From Bacteroidaceae bacterium (GTDB lineage: Bacteria > Bacteroidota > Bacteroidia > Bacteroidales > Bacteroidaceae), in the NCBI GenBank assembly GCA_017628775.1, contig JAGBYN010000018.1, positions 1-24,300 of the forward strand: a stretch of 24,300 nucleotides of DNA. The letters are read 5' to 3'. The notes below the pieces were generated by a model that was given only the letters and a program-made list of their open reading frames with translations, was not told the DNA's origin and searched no databases. Shown here piece after piece: positions 6,808-14,935 of this stretch (positions within the stretch are counted from its first letter, which is position 1; the number at the start of each line of letters is the position of its first letter). A program made the position numbers and the translations under genes.

Positions 6808-8292
6808 GTGAGAACAGTAGTTAACCTATTGGCCATGTTTGTAGCATGTGTGTGGTGCGTTTTGCTATACTCATGCGATGATACAACCGATGAGTTGGGC
6901 ACAGAGATTATGCCCGACCATGACAATATATCAACAAGTACAGAAACCTTTACTATGCCAACAAGAACACTCAAGGTTGATTCTGTTTTAGCAAACACCA
7001 GTACTTGTTATTTGGGTTGTGTCGTAGATCCCGAAACACGAGCAAAAACTACATGTGATTTTTTAGCACAATTTCACATTCAAGAAAAGTTTCAACTGCC
7101 CAATAAGTCATTATTGAAGGATGGTACATTGATTGTCGATTCGTGTGACATTCGCATTTATTTCGATGATTTCTATGGCGATTCATTGACTTCCATGAAA
7201 CTTTTAGTTCATGAGTTAGATACGAATAATGTCATGAAGGAAGGGATTAATTATTATACCAATATTAATCCAGAAGCATACGTCAATCAAAATTCTAGTG
7301 AGAAAATATCCTTGACTTATGCTGTAAAAGATTTAACGCGCCCCACGAATGAAACAGATGGCTCTTCTTATTATAGAAGCATACGTGTTCAGCTTTCAAA
7401 GCAATATGGTGAATTCCTTGTTAATAAATATTATGAAAGCCCTGAATATTTTAAAAACTCTTACCAATTTATAAATCATGTTTGCCCTGGATTTTATTTT
7501 AAGATAGTTGGTGGCGTTGGTAGTATGGTTGAAACTGTAATTACAACATTAAATGTCTATTTCAGTTACAAAACAGTTAATGAGGCTGGACGTGATACGA
7601 TTGTAGATGGTATGCAACGTATGGCTGCTACAGAAGAAGTCCTGCAGAACACCAGAGTGGAGAATAAAATTCCAGATTCAATGTTAGATGAAACCTTGCC
7701 TTACGCTTACGTTAAGTCGCCATCAAGCTTGTGTACAGAATTAACATTGCCACTTTCAGATATTGTCGCTGGCGGTCATTATTTAGATACGATCAATTCA
7801 GCATCTTTCACATTAAGATGCGTGCCTCAAAATGCGACCAATGCGTTTAGCTTAACACCGCCACCAATGCTTCTGCTTATTCGTAAGTCAGAGCAATTCT
7901 CCTTTTTTGAGAATTCAAAACTAATAGGAAGCGATGCGTATGTTTCTTCCTATAATCAACAATTAAAGGCATATACATTTAATGATATAAGCCAGTTGAT
8001 TAAGCGTATTAAAGACGAACGCGATTTAGGCGCTGGCGTACAAATTACAGATTCAGAGGAAATAAGAAATCAGAAATATAAAGTTTGGGAAGCTAATCGT
8101 GCCGAGTGGAACAAGCTTGTTGTGTTACCCGTAAAAGGTGTATACACTACAACTGAATCCTGGACAGGTTCAACTCAAACCTTAGTAAAACTTAAAAATG
8201 AATTAGGACTGCATAGTGTAAAGTTAGAAGGTGGAGATCGTGGCGTTGAACTATCTGTTATATATAGTAGTTTTAATTCATATGATATCTAA
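6808..8292 (+). CDS. DUF4270 family lipoprotein
   Basis: This predicted lipoprotein of about 494 residues matches the DUF4270 pattern of Bacteroidetes: a lipobox LYSC followed by DDTTDELGTEIMP, then a large beta-rich body with repeated strands such as STCYLGCVVDPETR. The mature form begins at Cys23 with Asp at +2 and +3. The GTG at 6808 gives the n-region MRTVV and a normal 22-residue signal peptide. A TTG at 6775 (+11 residues) and an ATG at 6835 (shorter, uncharged) are less likely, so the exact start is uncertain. DUF4270 has no established function that I know of. It is presumably processed by LspA, whose gene is also in this window. The gene follows the GT5-like gene with no terminator between them and ends before a hairpin terminator. 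Confidence 0.82.
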   Translation: MRTVVNLLAMFVACVWCVLLYSCDDTTDELGTEIMPDHDNISTSTETFTMPTRTLKVDSVLANTSTCYLGCVVDPETRAKTTCDFLAQFHIQEKFQLPNKSLLKDGTLIVDSCDIRIYFDDFYGDSLTSMKLLVHELDTNNVMKEGINYYTNINPEAYVNQNSSEKISLTYAVKDLTRPTNETDGSSYYRSIRVQLSKQYGEFLVNKYYESPEYFKNSYQFINHVCPGFYFKIVGGVGSMVETVITTLNVYFSYKTVNEAGRDTIVDGMQRMAATEEVLQNTRVENKIPDSMLDETLPYAYVKSPSSLCTELTLPLSDIVAGGHYLDTINSASFTLRCVPQNATNAFSLTPPPMLLLIRKSEQFSFFENSKLIGSDAYVSSYNQQLKAYTFNDISQLIKRIKDERDLGAGVQITDSEEIRNQKYKVWEANRAEWNKLVVLPVKGVYTTTESWTGSTQTLVKLKNELGLHSVKLEGGDRGVELSVIYSSFNSYDI

Positions 8293-8305
8293 TACATAAT
8301 TTAAT

Positions 8306-8354
8306 AAAAGAAAGGGCTGGTCATATACGTGTTATATATCGGCCCTTTTCTTAA
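8306..8354 (+). terminator. Terminator after the DUF4270 gene
   Basis: AAAGGGC at 8311-8317 pairs with GCCCTTT at 8342-8348. An inner ATATA/TATAT pairing (8323-8327 with 8333-8337) extends the hairpin. The run TTTTCTT follows. It lies 14 bp beyond the stop codon. Confidence 0.68.
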
Positions 8355-8384
8355 TATCCCTCAAGTGTAATAAAAGTAAATTTA

Positions 8385-9665
8385 ATGAAAGTCGTATTAA
8401 TAAGTCGTAGCGATTTAAGAGGTGGCGCCGCTGTTTTTACTTTTAGATTAATGGTTGCCTTAAGAAATAACGGCGTGGATGCTAAAATGCTTGTTGTTGA
8501 AAAGCTTTCTGCTGATCGTTCAGTCATGAGCTATGCCAATTATTTCCAGGACAAGCTTAATTTCCTGTTAGAACGATTTGAGATTTTTATACGCAACGGC
8601 TTTTCGCGCAAAACGTTATTTCATGTTGATACCGCCCATTATGGCAGAGATATCTCTGAACATCCCTGGATTAAAGAAGCCGATTATATCATTTTAAATT
8701 GGATGAACCAGGGCGCACTGTCGTTGCGTGGCGTCAAACGTATTCTGGAGTTAGGAAAACCCACGATATGGAATCTTCATGATATGTGGTGTTTGACAGG
8801 CATCTGTCATCATGCTTACGATTGCAATCGATACACGCAAGATTGTGGCCACTGCCCACTGCTTAAGTCAAACAAGTACAATGATTTGTCGCATCGTGTG
8901 TGGTTATCAAAAAGTCAGCTTTATCGGTACGAAAATTTACATTTCGTAGCCGTTAGCAATTGGATTAAAGAAAAATGCAGGCAAAGTAACTTGTTGAGCC
9001 AACACCCCGTTTCGGTTATTCCAAATTCAATTTCCTTGTCAGCTTATCAAGAACCTAAACACGAAGGTTTAAATCAAATATTGCAAGACATCGAAAAGAT
9101 CCGACAAACGCAAAGCCAGATCCTGGCCATAGCTGCCGCGCGCCTTGATGATCCCATCAAGGGACTTCCACTTCTGATTGTAGCATTAAATATTTTTAAA
9201 AGAAAATATCAAACAAATATCCACCTACTGCTTATTGGGAGTTTAAGAGACGAGAGCTGGCTTGCAAAAATACCCAACGATTATACCTTTACAGGTCCAT
9301 TAAATCCGAATGAAGTATTCGCTGTATTGCATCATGTTGATGTGGTTTTGTCAACCTCGCATTATGAATCCTTTGGTGGCACACTGATTGAAGGCATGTT
9401 AGCTGGTTGCGTGCCCGTTTCTTTTGACAACGGTGGTCAACGAGATATTATCAGCCATCAGCAAACTGGCTATTTAGCACAATATCCTTCAGCCGACGAT
9501 TTTGCAGATGGCATCAAATGGGCTTTAGCGTCTAAGATATCAAAGAGTGTTTTAGAAAATACAGTACTCTCTAATTTTGGTGCTGATGTAGTCGCTAAAA
9601 AATATATAAAGTTGTTTGATAGGATAAGCCATAATGCTACAACGCAAGAAGGTGTGTCAAGGTAA
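8385..9665 (+). CDS. Glycosyltransferase family 4 protein
   Basis: The 426-residue product is a GT-B glycosyltransferase. The N-terminal half opens MKVVLISRSDLRGGAAVFTFRL, a form common in Bacteroidetes GT4 enzymes, with an acceptor-side G-G-A-A loop. The C-terminal half has a conserved ESFGGTLIE (328-336), the EX7E motif that contacts the donor sugar nucleotide, followed by GCVPVSFDNGG. A cysteine-rich stretch at about 136-157 (C136, C141, C147, C154, C157) in HDMWCLTGICHHAYDC recurs in this subgroup. It acts in the cytoplasm on envelope glycan precursors; donor and acceptor cannot be named. It follows the DUF4270 terminator and no promoter box was seen in the 32-bp gap. Its stop codon is inside the loop of a strong hairpin. 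The convergent neighbour encodes a Wza-type exporter, so a role in surface polysaccharide is plausible but inferred. Confidence 0.87.
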   Translation: MKVVLISRSDLRGGAAVFTFRLMVALRNNGVDAKMLVVEKLSADRSVMSYANYFQDKLNFLLERFEIFIRNGFSRKTLFHVDTAHYGRDISEHPWIKEADYIILNWMNQGALSLRGVKRILELGKPTIWNLHDMWCLTGICHHAYDCNRYTQDCGHCPLLKSNKYNDLSHRVWLSKSQLYRYENLHFVAVSNWIKEKCRQSNLLSQHPVSVIPNSISLSAYQEPKHEGLNQILQDIEKIRQTQSQILAIAAARLDDPIKGLPLLIVALNIFKRKYQTNIHLLLIGSLRDESWLAKIPNDYTFTGPLNPNEVFAVLHHVDVVLSTSHYESFGGTLIEGMLAGCVPVSFDNGGQRDIISHQQTGYLAQYPSADDFADGIKWALASKISKSVLENTVLSNFGADVVAKKYIKLFDRISHNATTQEGVSR

Positions 9666-9685
9666 TTCTTGACACACCTTCTTTT
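9647..9685 (+). terminator. Strong terminator overlapping the 3' end of the GT4 gene
   Basis: A perfect 15-bp stem, AGAAGGTGTGTCAAG at 9647-9661 and its complement at 9668-9682, encloses a 6-nt loop (GTAATT) that contains the TAA stop codon. A short T run follows at 9682-9685. In the minus direction the downstream sequence is less T-rich, but the hairpin may also limit transcription from the convergent wza-like gene. Confidence 0.8.
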
Positions 9686-9707
9686 ATGCTTACAGACCAA
9701 GCCGCTT

Positions 9708-10502
9708 TTACCATTCCTTAATAACAATAAGCGTTGTGGTGATGAATGACAGCAGAGAGAGCCATGTAGATACTTGCCTTATGCTGTTGGCGTTGTTGAC
9801 ATATTGATTGCTTTTAACGGCATTGGGTTCAACGTAGATCACGTCGTTTTGCTTAAGGTTATAGACTGGCGAAACGAAGACGTCCTTTGAACGCAAGTCG
9901 ATGTAATAGTTTTTCATTTCGTTTCCTTCCTGTCGCATCACCAAAACACGACTTCTGTTGGCCTGTATCGTTAAATCGCCTGCCATGCCTAAGGCTTCCA
10001 ACAGTGTTAAGTTGTCGCGATTGATGGCGTATCTGCCTGGGTTTTTGATTTCACCTAAGATCGTGACGTATTGATTGGCTGAGCTAACAGTGACGACAGC
10101 ATCGTTTAATAAGCCCTTGCGCAATTCTGATTGGATTTCGTCGGTTACCTGTGTGCGTGTTTTTCCCTTCACAAGGATAGAACCGATGCCCGGCATTTGA
10201 ATATTGCCATCGCTGCCCACGGTGTAGTAGGCGATTTGGTTAGATGAGTATGAAGCTCCGGAAACGGCATTGGTTGTGATGATCGGTAGGTTGAAATTAG
10301 CTGCAGCTTCGGGCGTTAAGCAACTGGTGATGACGATAGAGAGTTTGTCGCCGGGCATGAACTTGATTTCTTCAATTTGAGTGGTTTGCGCGACGGGATT
10401 TAAATCCTGAAAATAAATGACCTTTTCTTGGGTGTTGCACGATGTGAATACGGCGGTCGCCATTAAAAGTGCAATTGTGAGGCGTTGTAATGATTTTTTC
10501 AT
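9708..10502 (-). CDS. Wza-type polysaccharide export lipoprotein (Poly_export and SLBB domains)
   Basis: This 264-residue protein belongs to the outer-membrane polysaccharide export family. A signal peptide ends in FTSC, so Cys22 would be lipidated. The Poly_export domain covers about 44-139, including KFMPGDKLSIVI and GNIQMPGIGSILVKGKT. An SLBB segment at about 144-195 contains VTILGEIKNPGRYAI, and a hydrophobic C-terminal helix (about 246-261) ends in KEW. In characterised systems such proteins form the outer-membrane exit channel for capsule or exopolysaccharide and work with a Wzc-type chain regulator. No Wzc, flippase or polymerase gene is adjacent, so the gene is isolated apart from the convergent GT4 gene. 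A clear -7 box sits 39 bp upstream of its ATG. Confidence 0.9.
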   Translation of the reverse strand: MKKSLQRLTIALLMATAVFTSCNTQEKVIYFQDLNPVAQTTQIEEIKFMPGDKLSIVITSCLTPEAAANFNLPIITTNAVSGASYSSNQIAYYTVGSDGNIQMPGIGSILVKGKTRTQVTDEIQSELRKGLLNDAVVTVSSANQYVTILGEIKNPGRYAINRDNLTLLEALGMAGDLTIQANRSRVLVMRQEGNEMKNYYIDLRSKDVFVSPVYNLKQNDVIYVEPNAVKSNQYVNNANSIRQVSTWLSLLSFITTTLIVIKEW

Positions 10503-10540
10503 ACTTTATGTTAATTTTTGAGTTTAAATCGTTGGTTTCG

Positions 10541-10548
10541 CAAATTTA
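10541..10548 (-). promoter_or_regulatory. Bacteroidetes -7 box (TAAATTTG) for the wza-like gene
   Basis: Read on the minus strand the sequence is TAAATTTG followed by CG, an exact TAnnTTTG match. It predicts transcription start near 10535 and a leader of about 33 nt before the ATG at 10502. This makes the wza-like gene its own transcription unit, not the tail of the yigZ operon. Confidence 0.55.
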
Positions 10549-10586
10549 GAGAGAATATTTCACATGTTGTGGATTATTTGGGCAAT

Positions 10587-11216
10587 TTATTTGGTTTCGC
10601 CTGATTCTTCCCATTTAATTTTAATTTGCGTAAAAACATTGGGGTTGTGGATTAATTGTTGGAGTGCGTCTGTTTTAGATTGGCGCAGGCGGGCGCTTAG
10701 TATAATCGACGATTCGGTGTATTCTCTATTCGTGATTTGCGCTTCTGTTTCCTTCAAGCATCTCATGGCTCTGTCCTGCTCTGTGTAGGGCGCTTCAATC
10801 TGCACGTTGGTTTCTACGTATTTTTCTGTTATTTCAGAAGATGCGAGAGCCTCGGCTGCTGCAATTTTGTATGCCATAGCCAGGGGACCAGTACCTAAGT
10901 TGATGCCGCCATAGTATCGAACGACAACGACAAGTGTGAACGTGAGGTTGTTTGAGAATAACTGTCTTAAGATTGGGAGCCCCGCTGTGCCTGAGGGTTC
11001 GCCATCGTCGTTGCTCCTTGTGCGCTCACTTTTATAGCCCAATGTGTAGGCATAACAAACGTGCCGAGCATCAAAATATTTCTTTTTCATTTCAGATACG
11101 ATTTGCTTGACATCGTCCTCCGTATCTACATGAAAAGAAAATGCAAGGAATTTGCTCCTTTTTTCAGTATATATTCCTGTTCCATTACCTGTGACGGTAA
11201 AATAAGTGTCGTTCAT
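10587..11216 (-). CDS. YigZ/IMPACT family protein (UPF0029)
   Basis: The 209-residue product matches the YigZ/IMPACT family. The N-terminal UPF0029 domain (about 1-125) shows NDDGEPSGTAGLPI (69-82) and VVRYYGGINLGTGPL (98-112). A smaller ferredoxin-like C-terminal domain (about 138-205) follows. Eukaryotic IMPACT modulates the stress kinase GCN2. The bacterial relatives have a proposed RNA- or ribosome-related role that is not settled. Length is typical. The ATG lies 33 bp after the stop of the large ATP-grasp gene on the same strand, which suggests cotranscription. The 84-bp gap to the wza-like gene contains that gene's own promoter box. Confidence 0.9.
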   Translation of the reverse strand: MNDTYFTVTGNGTGIYTEKRSKFLAFSFHVDTEDDVKQIVSEMKKKYFDARHVCYAYTLGYKSERTRSNDDGEPSGTAGLPILRQLFSNNLTFTLVVVVRYYGGINLGTGPLAMAYKIAAAEALASSEITEKYVETNVQIEAPYTEQDRAMRCLKETEAQITNREYTESSIILSARLRQSKTDALQQLIHNPNVFTQIKIKWEESGETK

Positions 11217-11249
11217 ATCTTTTTGAAATGCGCTTGCAATAAAAATAAA

Positions 11250-14243
11250 TTATTTCATCACCACGCCCAAGGAGTTTCTTCCGTCCATTTTTATCACGAT
11301 GGGATGATTGAGCTTGACGTGGCGGATGTGTTCTGTTTCAAATTCAGCTGGTTGTTCGTTGAGCCATTGCTCGTCAAAATAACCATCGTTTTTATAGGGG
11401 TTGATGGTGAAGTAACCGACTCCAAACGACGTGAGGTTTTGGAAGAAGTGCGTGCCCTGAGAGGGGTCGATGCGATAATTCTCCAAACCACATTCAACAA
11501 TCAATCTTGCTGCACTGATATGAGGCCACTTAACCGGAATGCCCAACCAGGAATCGGAACTGCCCCAACGTCCAGGTCCGACAAGGACGTACCCCCTGTC
11601 CTGCTGCGACATCAGCTTATTGACGTGTTCAATTTCTCTGGCTATGAAATCATTGTGCGACGCATTGAAATTGCAGGATTTTACGTAAACGACGTCAGAT
11701 ACATCGTTGATAATTCCATTTCCGAGGGCAACGTTGGTGGTTATAATGGTTTCATCCTGTGGTATAAGGCTTAAATCCTCTTCCACAATCTCTTTGCTAT
11801 CAACTATTGGTCGGATTTGGAGTAGATAGAACTCGGCATGTGGTTTTGTGTTTGTGGTTGAGGGCTGCTTGATGTCCATTGCAAATTCTATTTCAACAGG
11901 GCGGCCCATTTCCTTTACGCCAATATCCAACAATGAGGAGATAATGGAAGCGAGCGGGAACATCTCATGCTGCAGGATGGATGCGAACGAAATGATCTTT
12001 CTGCCTTCAGGGTAGTAGCTATCTCTGATGATACAATCAAAGGGGTCGTAAGTGGAGGCAATGTATTTAAGCGTGCCATGCTTGTCGGCATCTTTTAAAG
12101 ACAATCGTTTTAAATTAAAGGCGTCGTCGGATGAAAAAACGTCGGGTTCGTTTGTTAGATCCAGGGCGTAAAATCTTGTTTGGGTTTCTCTGAGAGCCAT
12201 CTCGGTTTCGCTCATTTGCAGAACGTGGTTCGGATGTTTTGGTGACACTCTGAGGGTGACCCCTCCATCGACGATGTATTTACCGAGTCCTAAGGCTAAA
12301 GAGGCAATACCGTCCTCAGCTCGTTCGTTGCCAATGGGGTAGAAGTTTAGCGAACGAGCCACCCCCGACAAGATGGGGTAAAAACAAGATGCGCGCTGAT
12401 GTCCAGAGCCGTCAATCCACTCGCCATGCTGGCTTCCCACAACTTCCTGAATCACGATTGCCATTTTTTCTTGATCAATCAAATTCTGAGTTGCGGTCAA
12501 GTAGGCCTTAGAGTCTTTGTAAAACACAGAGGCATAAACGCCCTTGATGGCTTTCTGAATTAACGCCAGTGCTTCGTCCTCGGTATGAGCGTGAGGAATC
12601 ATATATGTGGAATAGATTCCGGCAAACGGCTGATAGTGAGAGTCTTCCAAGAGCGACGACGAACGTATCGCCATCGGACCATGGATGACTCGATACAATG
12701 TAGCCAAATCGTCGATTAAGGCCTGTGGTAGATGTGCGGCTTCAAAGGCTTGTAAAATTTCTTCGTCGGACGCATCAGAAAGTGCAATCGGATAGAGATT
12801 GTTCGTTTCCATGAAATCATCAAAAATATCTGTAGCAATCACTACAGTTTTTGGAATATTCACAGAAAAAATATCGGTTGTAAATTTAGGATAGCGTTTA
12901 ACCATCGAGCCCATAAAAGCCAAACCTCTACCTTTTCCTCCTAAGGAGCCGTTACCAATTCTCACAAAATTGGCATATTCATCAAATCTGTCCTTCTGAT
13001 AAATAGCAACGACTCCTTCATTTTTCATTTTTCTGTAGGACGCAATGAGCTCAGCAATTAATGATCTGGCATTCTCCATAATTTCATAATCCAGGACATC
13101 GATCTTTTTCAAGATTTGTGCGGGGGGAAACATAGCTCTTGAGTAGAAAAAGCGAGAGAAGTGGTTGTGTGACAGATGATAGCGTAAGCTTGATTTTGGG
13201 ATATCATACAATTTATCCTGAAGTTCCTTCAAATTTTTAATTCTCATAACTTCTTCGCCAGTTTCAGGGTTCAGTATGACAAAATCTCCAAAGCCAAAGT
13301 TCTTCATGATTTCCTTTCGTAAATCCTGTGGATAGGACTTTGAATTTTTAGGAATGAATGAAGTGCGCAATTCTTGTGCAAAACATCTGTTGCTCACTTC
13401 GCTACTTTCCAATATAATCGGGATATGAGGGTCGTTCTTTTTTATGAAAGACGCCAGTCTGAACCCCGCCAGATTGTCCTTTGCTCCGTTGCGCATGAAG
13501 CTCATATCAGAGACGACTCCCAATATATTGTCGGCATAGTTTCGGTAAATCTCCATTGCTTCTTCGTATGTGCGCGCCAACATTATTTTGGGGCGTCCGC
13601 GCATACGCAGGGTTTTGAGGTGATCATTAAGTGCCTCTTTTGAAAATTCCATACTTTGTTCCAGTACGAACCGGTACAAATGAGGCAAGGCGGAAGAATA
13701 GAATCTAACGGAGTCTTCAACCAATAAAATGATTTGCACCCCCACCGATGCAACATCATTAGGGGCATTCCATTTATCTTCAATTAATTTGATAATGGCT
13801 AGCAACAACTCTGCATTACCTAACCATGAAAACACATAGTCGATACCCGATAAATCTTCCTTTTGAAAACGCTTTGAAACCTCTTTCGAAAACGGCGTTA
13901 AAACAACGATAGGAATTTCTGCGTGTTTATTTTTAATTTCTTTTGCATCAGCAAATATATCGCGATTGTCCATGTTTGGCATCACGATAATCAATTGAAA
14001 TTGACGGTCGTTAAGTATGGCTAACGCCTCTTCCTTAGTTGTTACTTGCGTGAATCGTGGCGGGTATCGCAAACTAAGCGCTGTATATTCGTTGAAGATT
14101 TGTTCGTCAATACGTCCGTCGTCTTCAAGCATAAACGCATCGTATTTTGTTGCAATAAGCAATACGTTGTAAATACGTTTATTCATAAGATCTGCAAAAG
14201 GCGTATCCAACAAGACAAGATCTTTAAGTAAGGGTAGTGACAT
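11250..14243 (-). CDS. Receiver-like/PPDK-type ATP-grasp fusion protein (PEP/pyruvate-binding domain protein)
   Basis: About 997 residues from the ATG at 14243. The frame is open to a GTG at 14288, but MSLPLLKDLVLLDTPF is how I remember homologues starting. Domains: a degenerate receiver fold (about 25-155; IIVMPNM has no phosphoacceptor Asp), a second receiver (about 170-315) with acidic VED, Asp246 in VVSDMSF and Lys299 in FIPKN, a linker, then the ATP-grasp domain of pyruvate phosphate dikinase/PEP synthase with GSLGGKG (about 432-438), AIRSSSLLEDS (525-535) and a closing LLQIRP (807-812). The usual phosphohistidine swivel domain and PEP barrel are absent. Instead there is a C-terminal region with YVLVGPGRWGSSDSWLG. 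It therefore should not make PEP by the known cycle. Function is unknown to me. It lies between ispF (67 bp upstream) and the YigZ gene. Confidence 0.88.
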   Translation of the reverse strand: MSLPLLKDLVLLDTPFADLMNKRIYNVLLIATKYDAFMLEDDGRIDEQIFNEYTALSLRYPPRFTQVTTKEEALAILNDRQFQLIIVMPNMDNRDIFADAKEIKNKHAEIPIVVLTPFSKEVSKRFQKEDLSGIDYVFSWLGNAELLLAIIKLIEDKWNAPNDVASVGVQIILLVEDSVRFYSSALPHLYRFVLEQSMEFSKEALNDHLKTLRMRGRPKIMLARTYEEAMEIYRNYADNILGVVSDMSFMRNGAKDNLAGFRLASFIKKNDPHIPIILESSEVSNRCFAQELRTSFIPKNSKSYPQDLRKEIMKNFGFGDFVILNPETGEEVMRIKNLKELQDKLYDIPKSSLRYHLSHNHFSRFFYSRAMFPPAQILKKIDVLDYEIMENARSLIAELIASYRKMKNEGVVAIYQKDRFDEYANFVRIGNGSLGGKGRGLAFMGSMVKRYPKFTTDIFSVNIPKTVVIATDIFDDFMETNNLYPIALSDASDEEILQAFEAAHLPQALIDDLATLYRVIHGPMAIRSSSLLEDSHYQPFAGIYSTYMIPHAHTEDEALALIQKAIKGVYASVFYKDSKAYLTATQNLIDQEKMAIVIQEVVGSQHGEWIDGSGHQRASCFYPILSGVARSLNFYPIGNERAEDGIASLALGLGKYIVDGGVTLRVSPKHPNHVLQMSETEMALRETQTRFYALDLTNEPDVFSSDDAFNLKRLSLKDADKHGTLKYIASTYDPFDCIIRDSYYPEGRKIISFASILQHEMFPLASIISSLLDIGVKEMGRPVEIEFAMDIKQPSTTNTKPHAEFYLLQIRPIVDSKEIVEEDLSLIPQDETIITTNVALGNGIINDVSDVVYVKSCNFNASHNDFIAREIEHVNKLMSQQDRGYVLVGPGRWGSSDSWLGIPVKWPHISAARLIVECGLENYRIDPSQGTHFFQNLTSFGVGYFTINPYKNDGYFDEQWLNEQPAEFETEHIRHVKLNHPIVIKMDGRNSLGVVMK

Positions 14244-14310
14244 TGGTGTGTAATGCGAGTTATAAGGTGTGTAGCGTGCAGCGTACACTAATGTGATAAG
14301 TTTTTACAAT

Positions 14311-14784
14311 TTATTTTTCTATTAAAACAACTGCATAAGCCGACATGCCTTCTTCCCTTCCTGTAAATCCTAATTTCTCAGTAGTTGTGGCTTTAATGCT
14401 GATGCAATCTATGTCTATATCCATGAGTGGTGCCAAAACTGCTTTCATTTTCTCGACATGCGGATTGATTTTAGGGCGTTCAGCACATATCGTGGCATCA
14501 ACGTTATTAATAGAATATCCCTTTTCCCGGATGAGGTCGGTTGTTTTTCGCAATAAGATTTTGCTGTCTATATTATGAAATTCTTCACCGGTGTCGGGGA
14601 AGTGGTAGCCAATGTCTCTCATATTTGCAGCCCCTAAAAGAGCATCGCATATGGCGTGGATAAGGACATCTGCATCGCTATGGCCCAAAAGTCCTTGTGT
14701 GTGGGGAATTAAAATACCTCCTAACCAAAGCTCTCTGTTGTTGACTAATTTATGGACATCAAAACCCATTCCAATTCTAATCAT
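14311..14784 (-). CDS. ispF: 2-C-methyl-D-erythritol 2,4-cyclodiphosphate synthase
   Basis: This enzyme of the MEP isoprenoid pathway cyclises 4-diphosphocytidyl-methylerythritol 2-phosphate, releasing CMP. The 157-residue length is typical. The metal ligands are visible as Asp9 and His11 in GFDVH and His43 in the ADVLIHAICDALLGA helix. GHSDAD (34-39), HFPDT (61-65) and the C-terminal ATTTEKLGFTGREEG (about 129-143) are intact. The position after GAA carries NMRDIG where many homologues have LGDIG, which I consider a tolerated variant. It lies 150 bp downstream of porV, behind a hairpin that may end the porUV transcript, and leads a probable unit with the ATP-grasp fusion and YigZ genes. Confidence 0.96.
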   Translation of the reverse strand: MIRIGMGFDVHKLVNNRELWLGGILIPHTQGLLGHSDADVLIHAICDALLGAANMRDIGYHFPDTGEEFHNIDSKILLRKTTDLIREKGYSINNVDATICAERPKINPHVEKMKAVLAPLMDIDIDCISIKATTTEKLGFTGREEGMSAYAVVLIEK

Positions 14785-14825
14785 AGTTGTTTGCTGTTAT
14801 TTTTTTGGTGATTATAACGTGAAAC

Positions 14826-14855
14826 CCTTCATTTCGCAAATCTGCGGAATGAAGG
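14826..14855 (-). terminator. Hairpin between porV and ispF
   Basis: CCTTCATTTCGC at 14826-14837 pairs with GCGGAATGAAGG at 14844-14855 (12 bp with one T-G wobble) around a 6-nt loop. In the minus direction it is followed by GTTTCACGTT, only a short T run. It sits about 80 bp beyond the porV stop and could terminate or attenuate the porUV transcript before ispF. Confidence 0.5.
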
Positions 14856-14872
14856 ATTATGAGGTATAGTCT

Positions 14873-14935
14873 TTATTGACGTTTTTGTGGCTTTTCAAGA
14901 AAGATTCCGTCGGTTTCAATTTGAGCATTCGCCAT
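14873..14935 (-). CDS. Possible 20-residue leader-like ORF overlapping the porV stop (TAATG)
   Basis: The last base of the porV stop TAA is the first base of an ATG, giving the overlap TAATG that often permits translational re-initiation. The frame encodes 20 residues (starts MANAQIETDG, ends KPQKRQ) and stops with TAA at 14873, 18 bp before the hairpin 14826-14855. There is no signal peptide or recognisable domain. It could be a real micro-gene, a regulatory upstream ORF for ispF, or chance. Confidence 0.2.
   Translation of the reverse strand: MANAQIETDGIFLEKPQKRQ

Noticed and set aside
11061..11774. 237-codon plus-strand open frame
   Set aside because: It is antisense to the ends of the YigZ and ATP-grasp genes, both of which have clear family motifs. 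Long antisense frames arise here from codon bias.
14244..14288. 15-residue extension of the ATP-grasp fusion from a GTG start
   Set aside because: The sequence (YAARYTPYNSHYTP) is low in complexity, and the ATG at 14243 gives the N-terminus I expect for the family.
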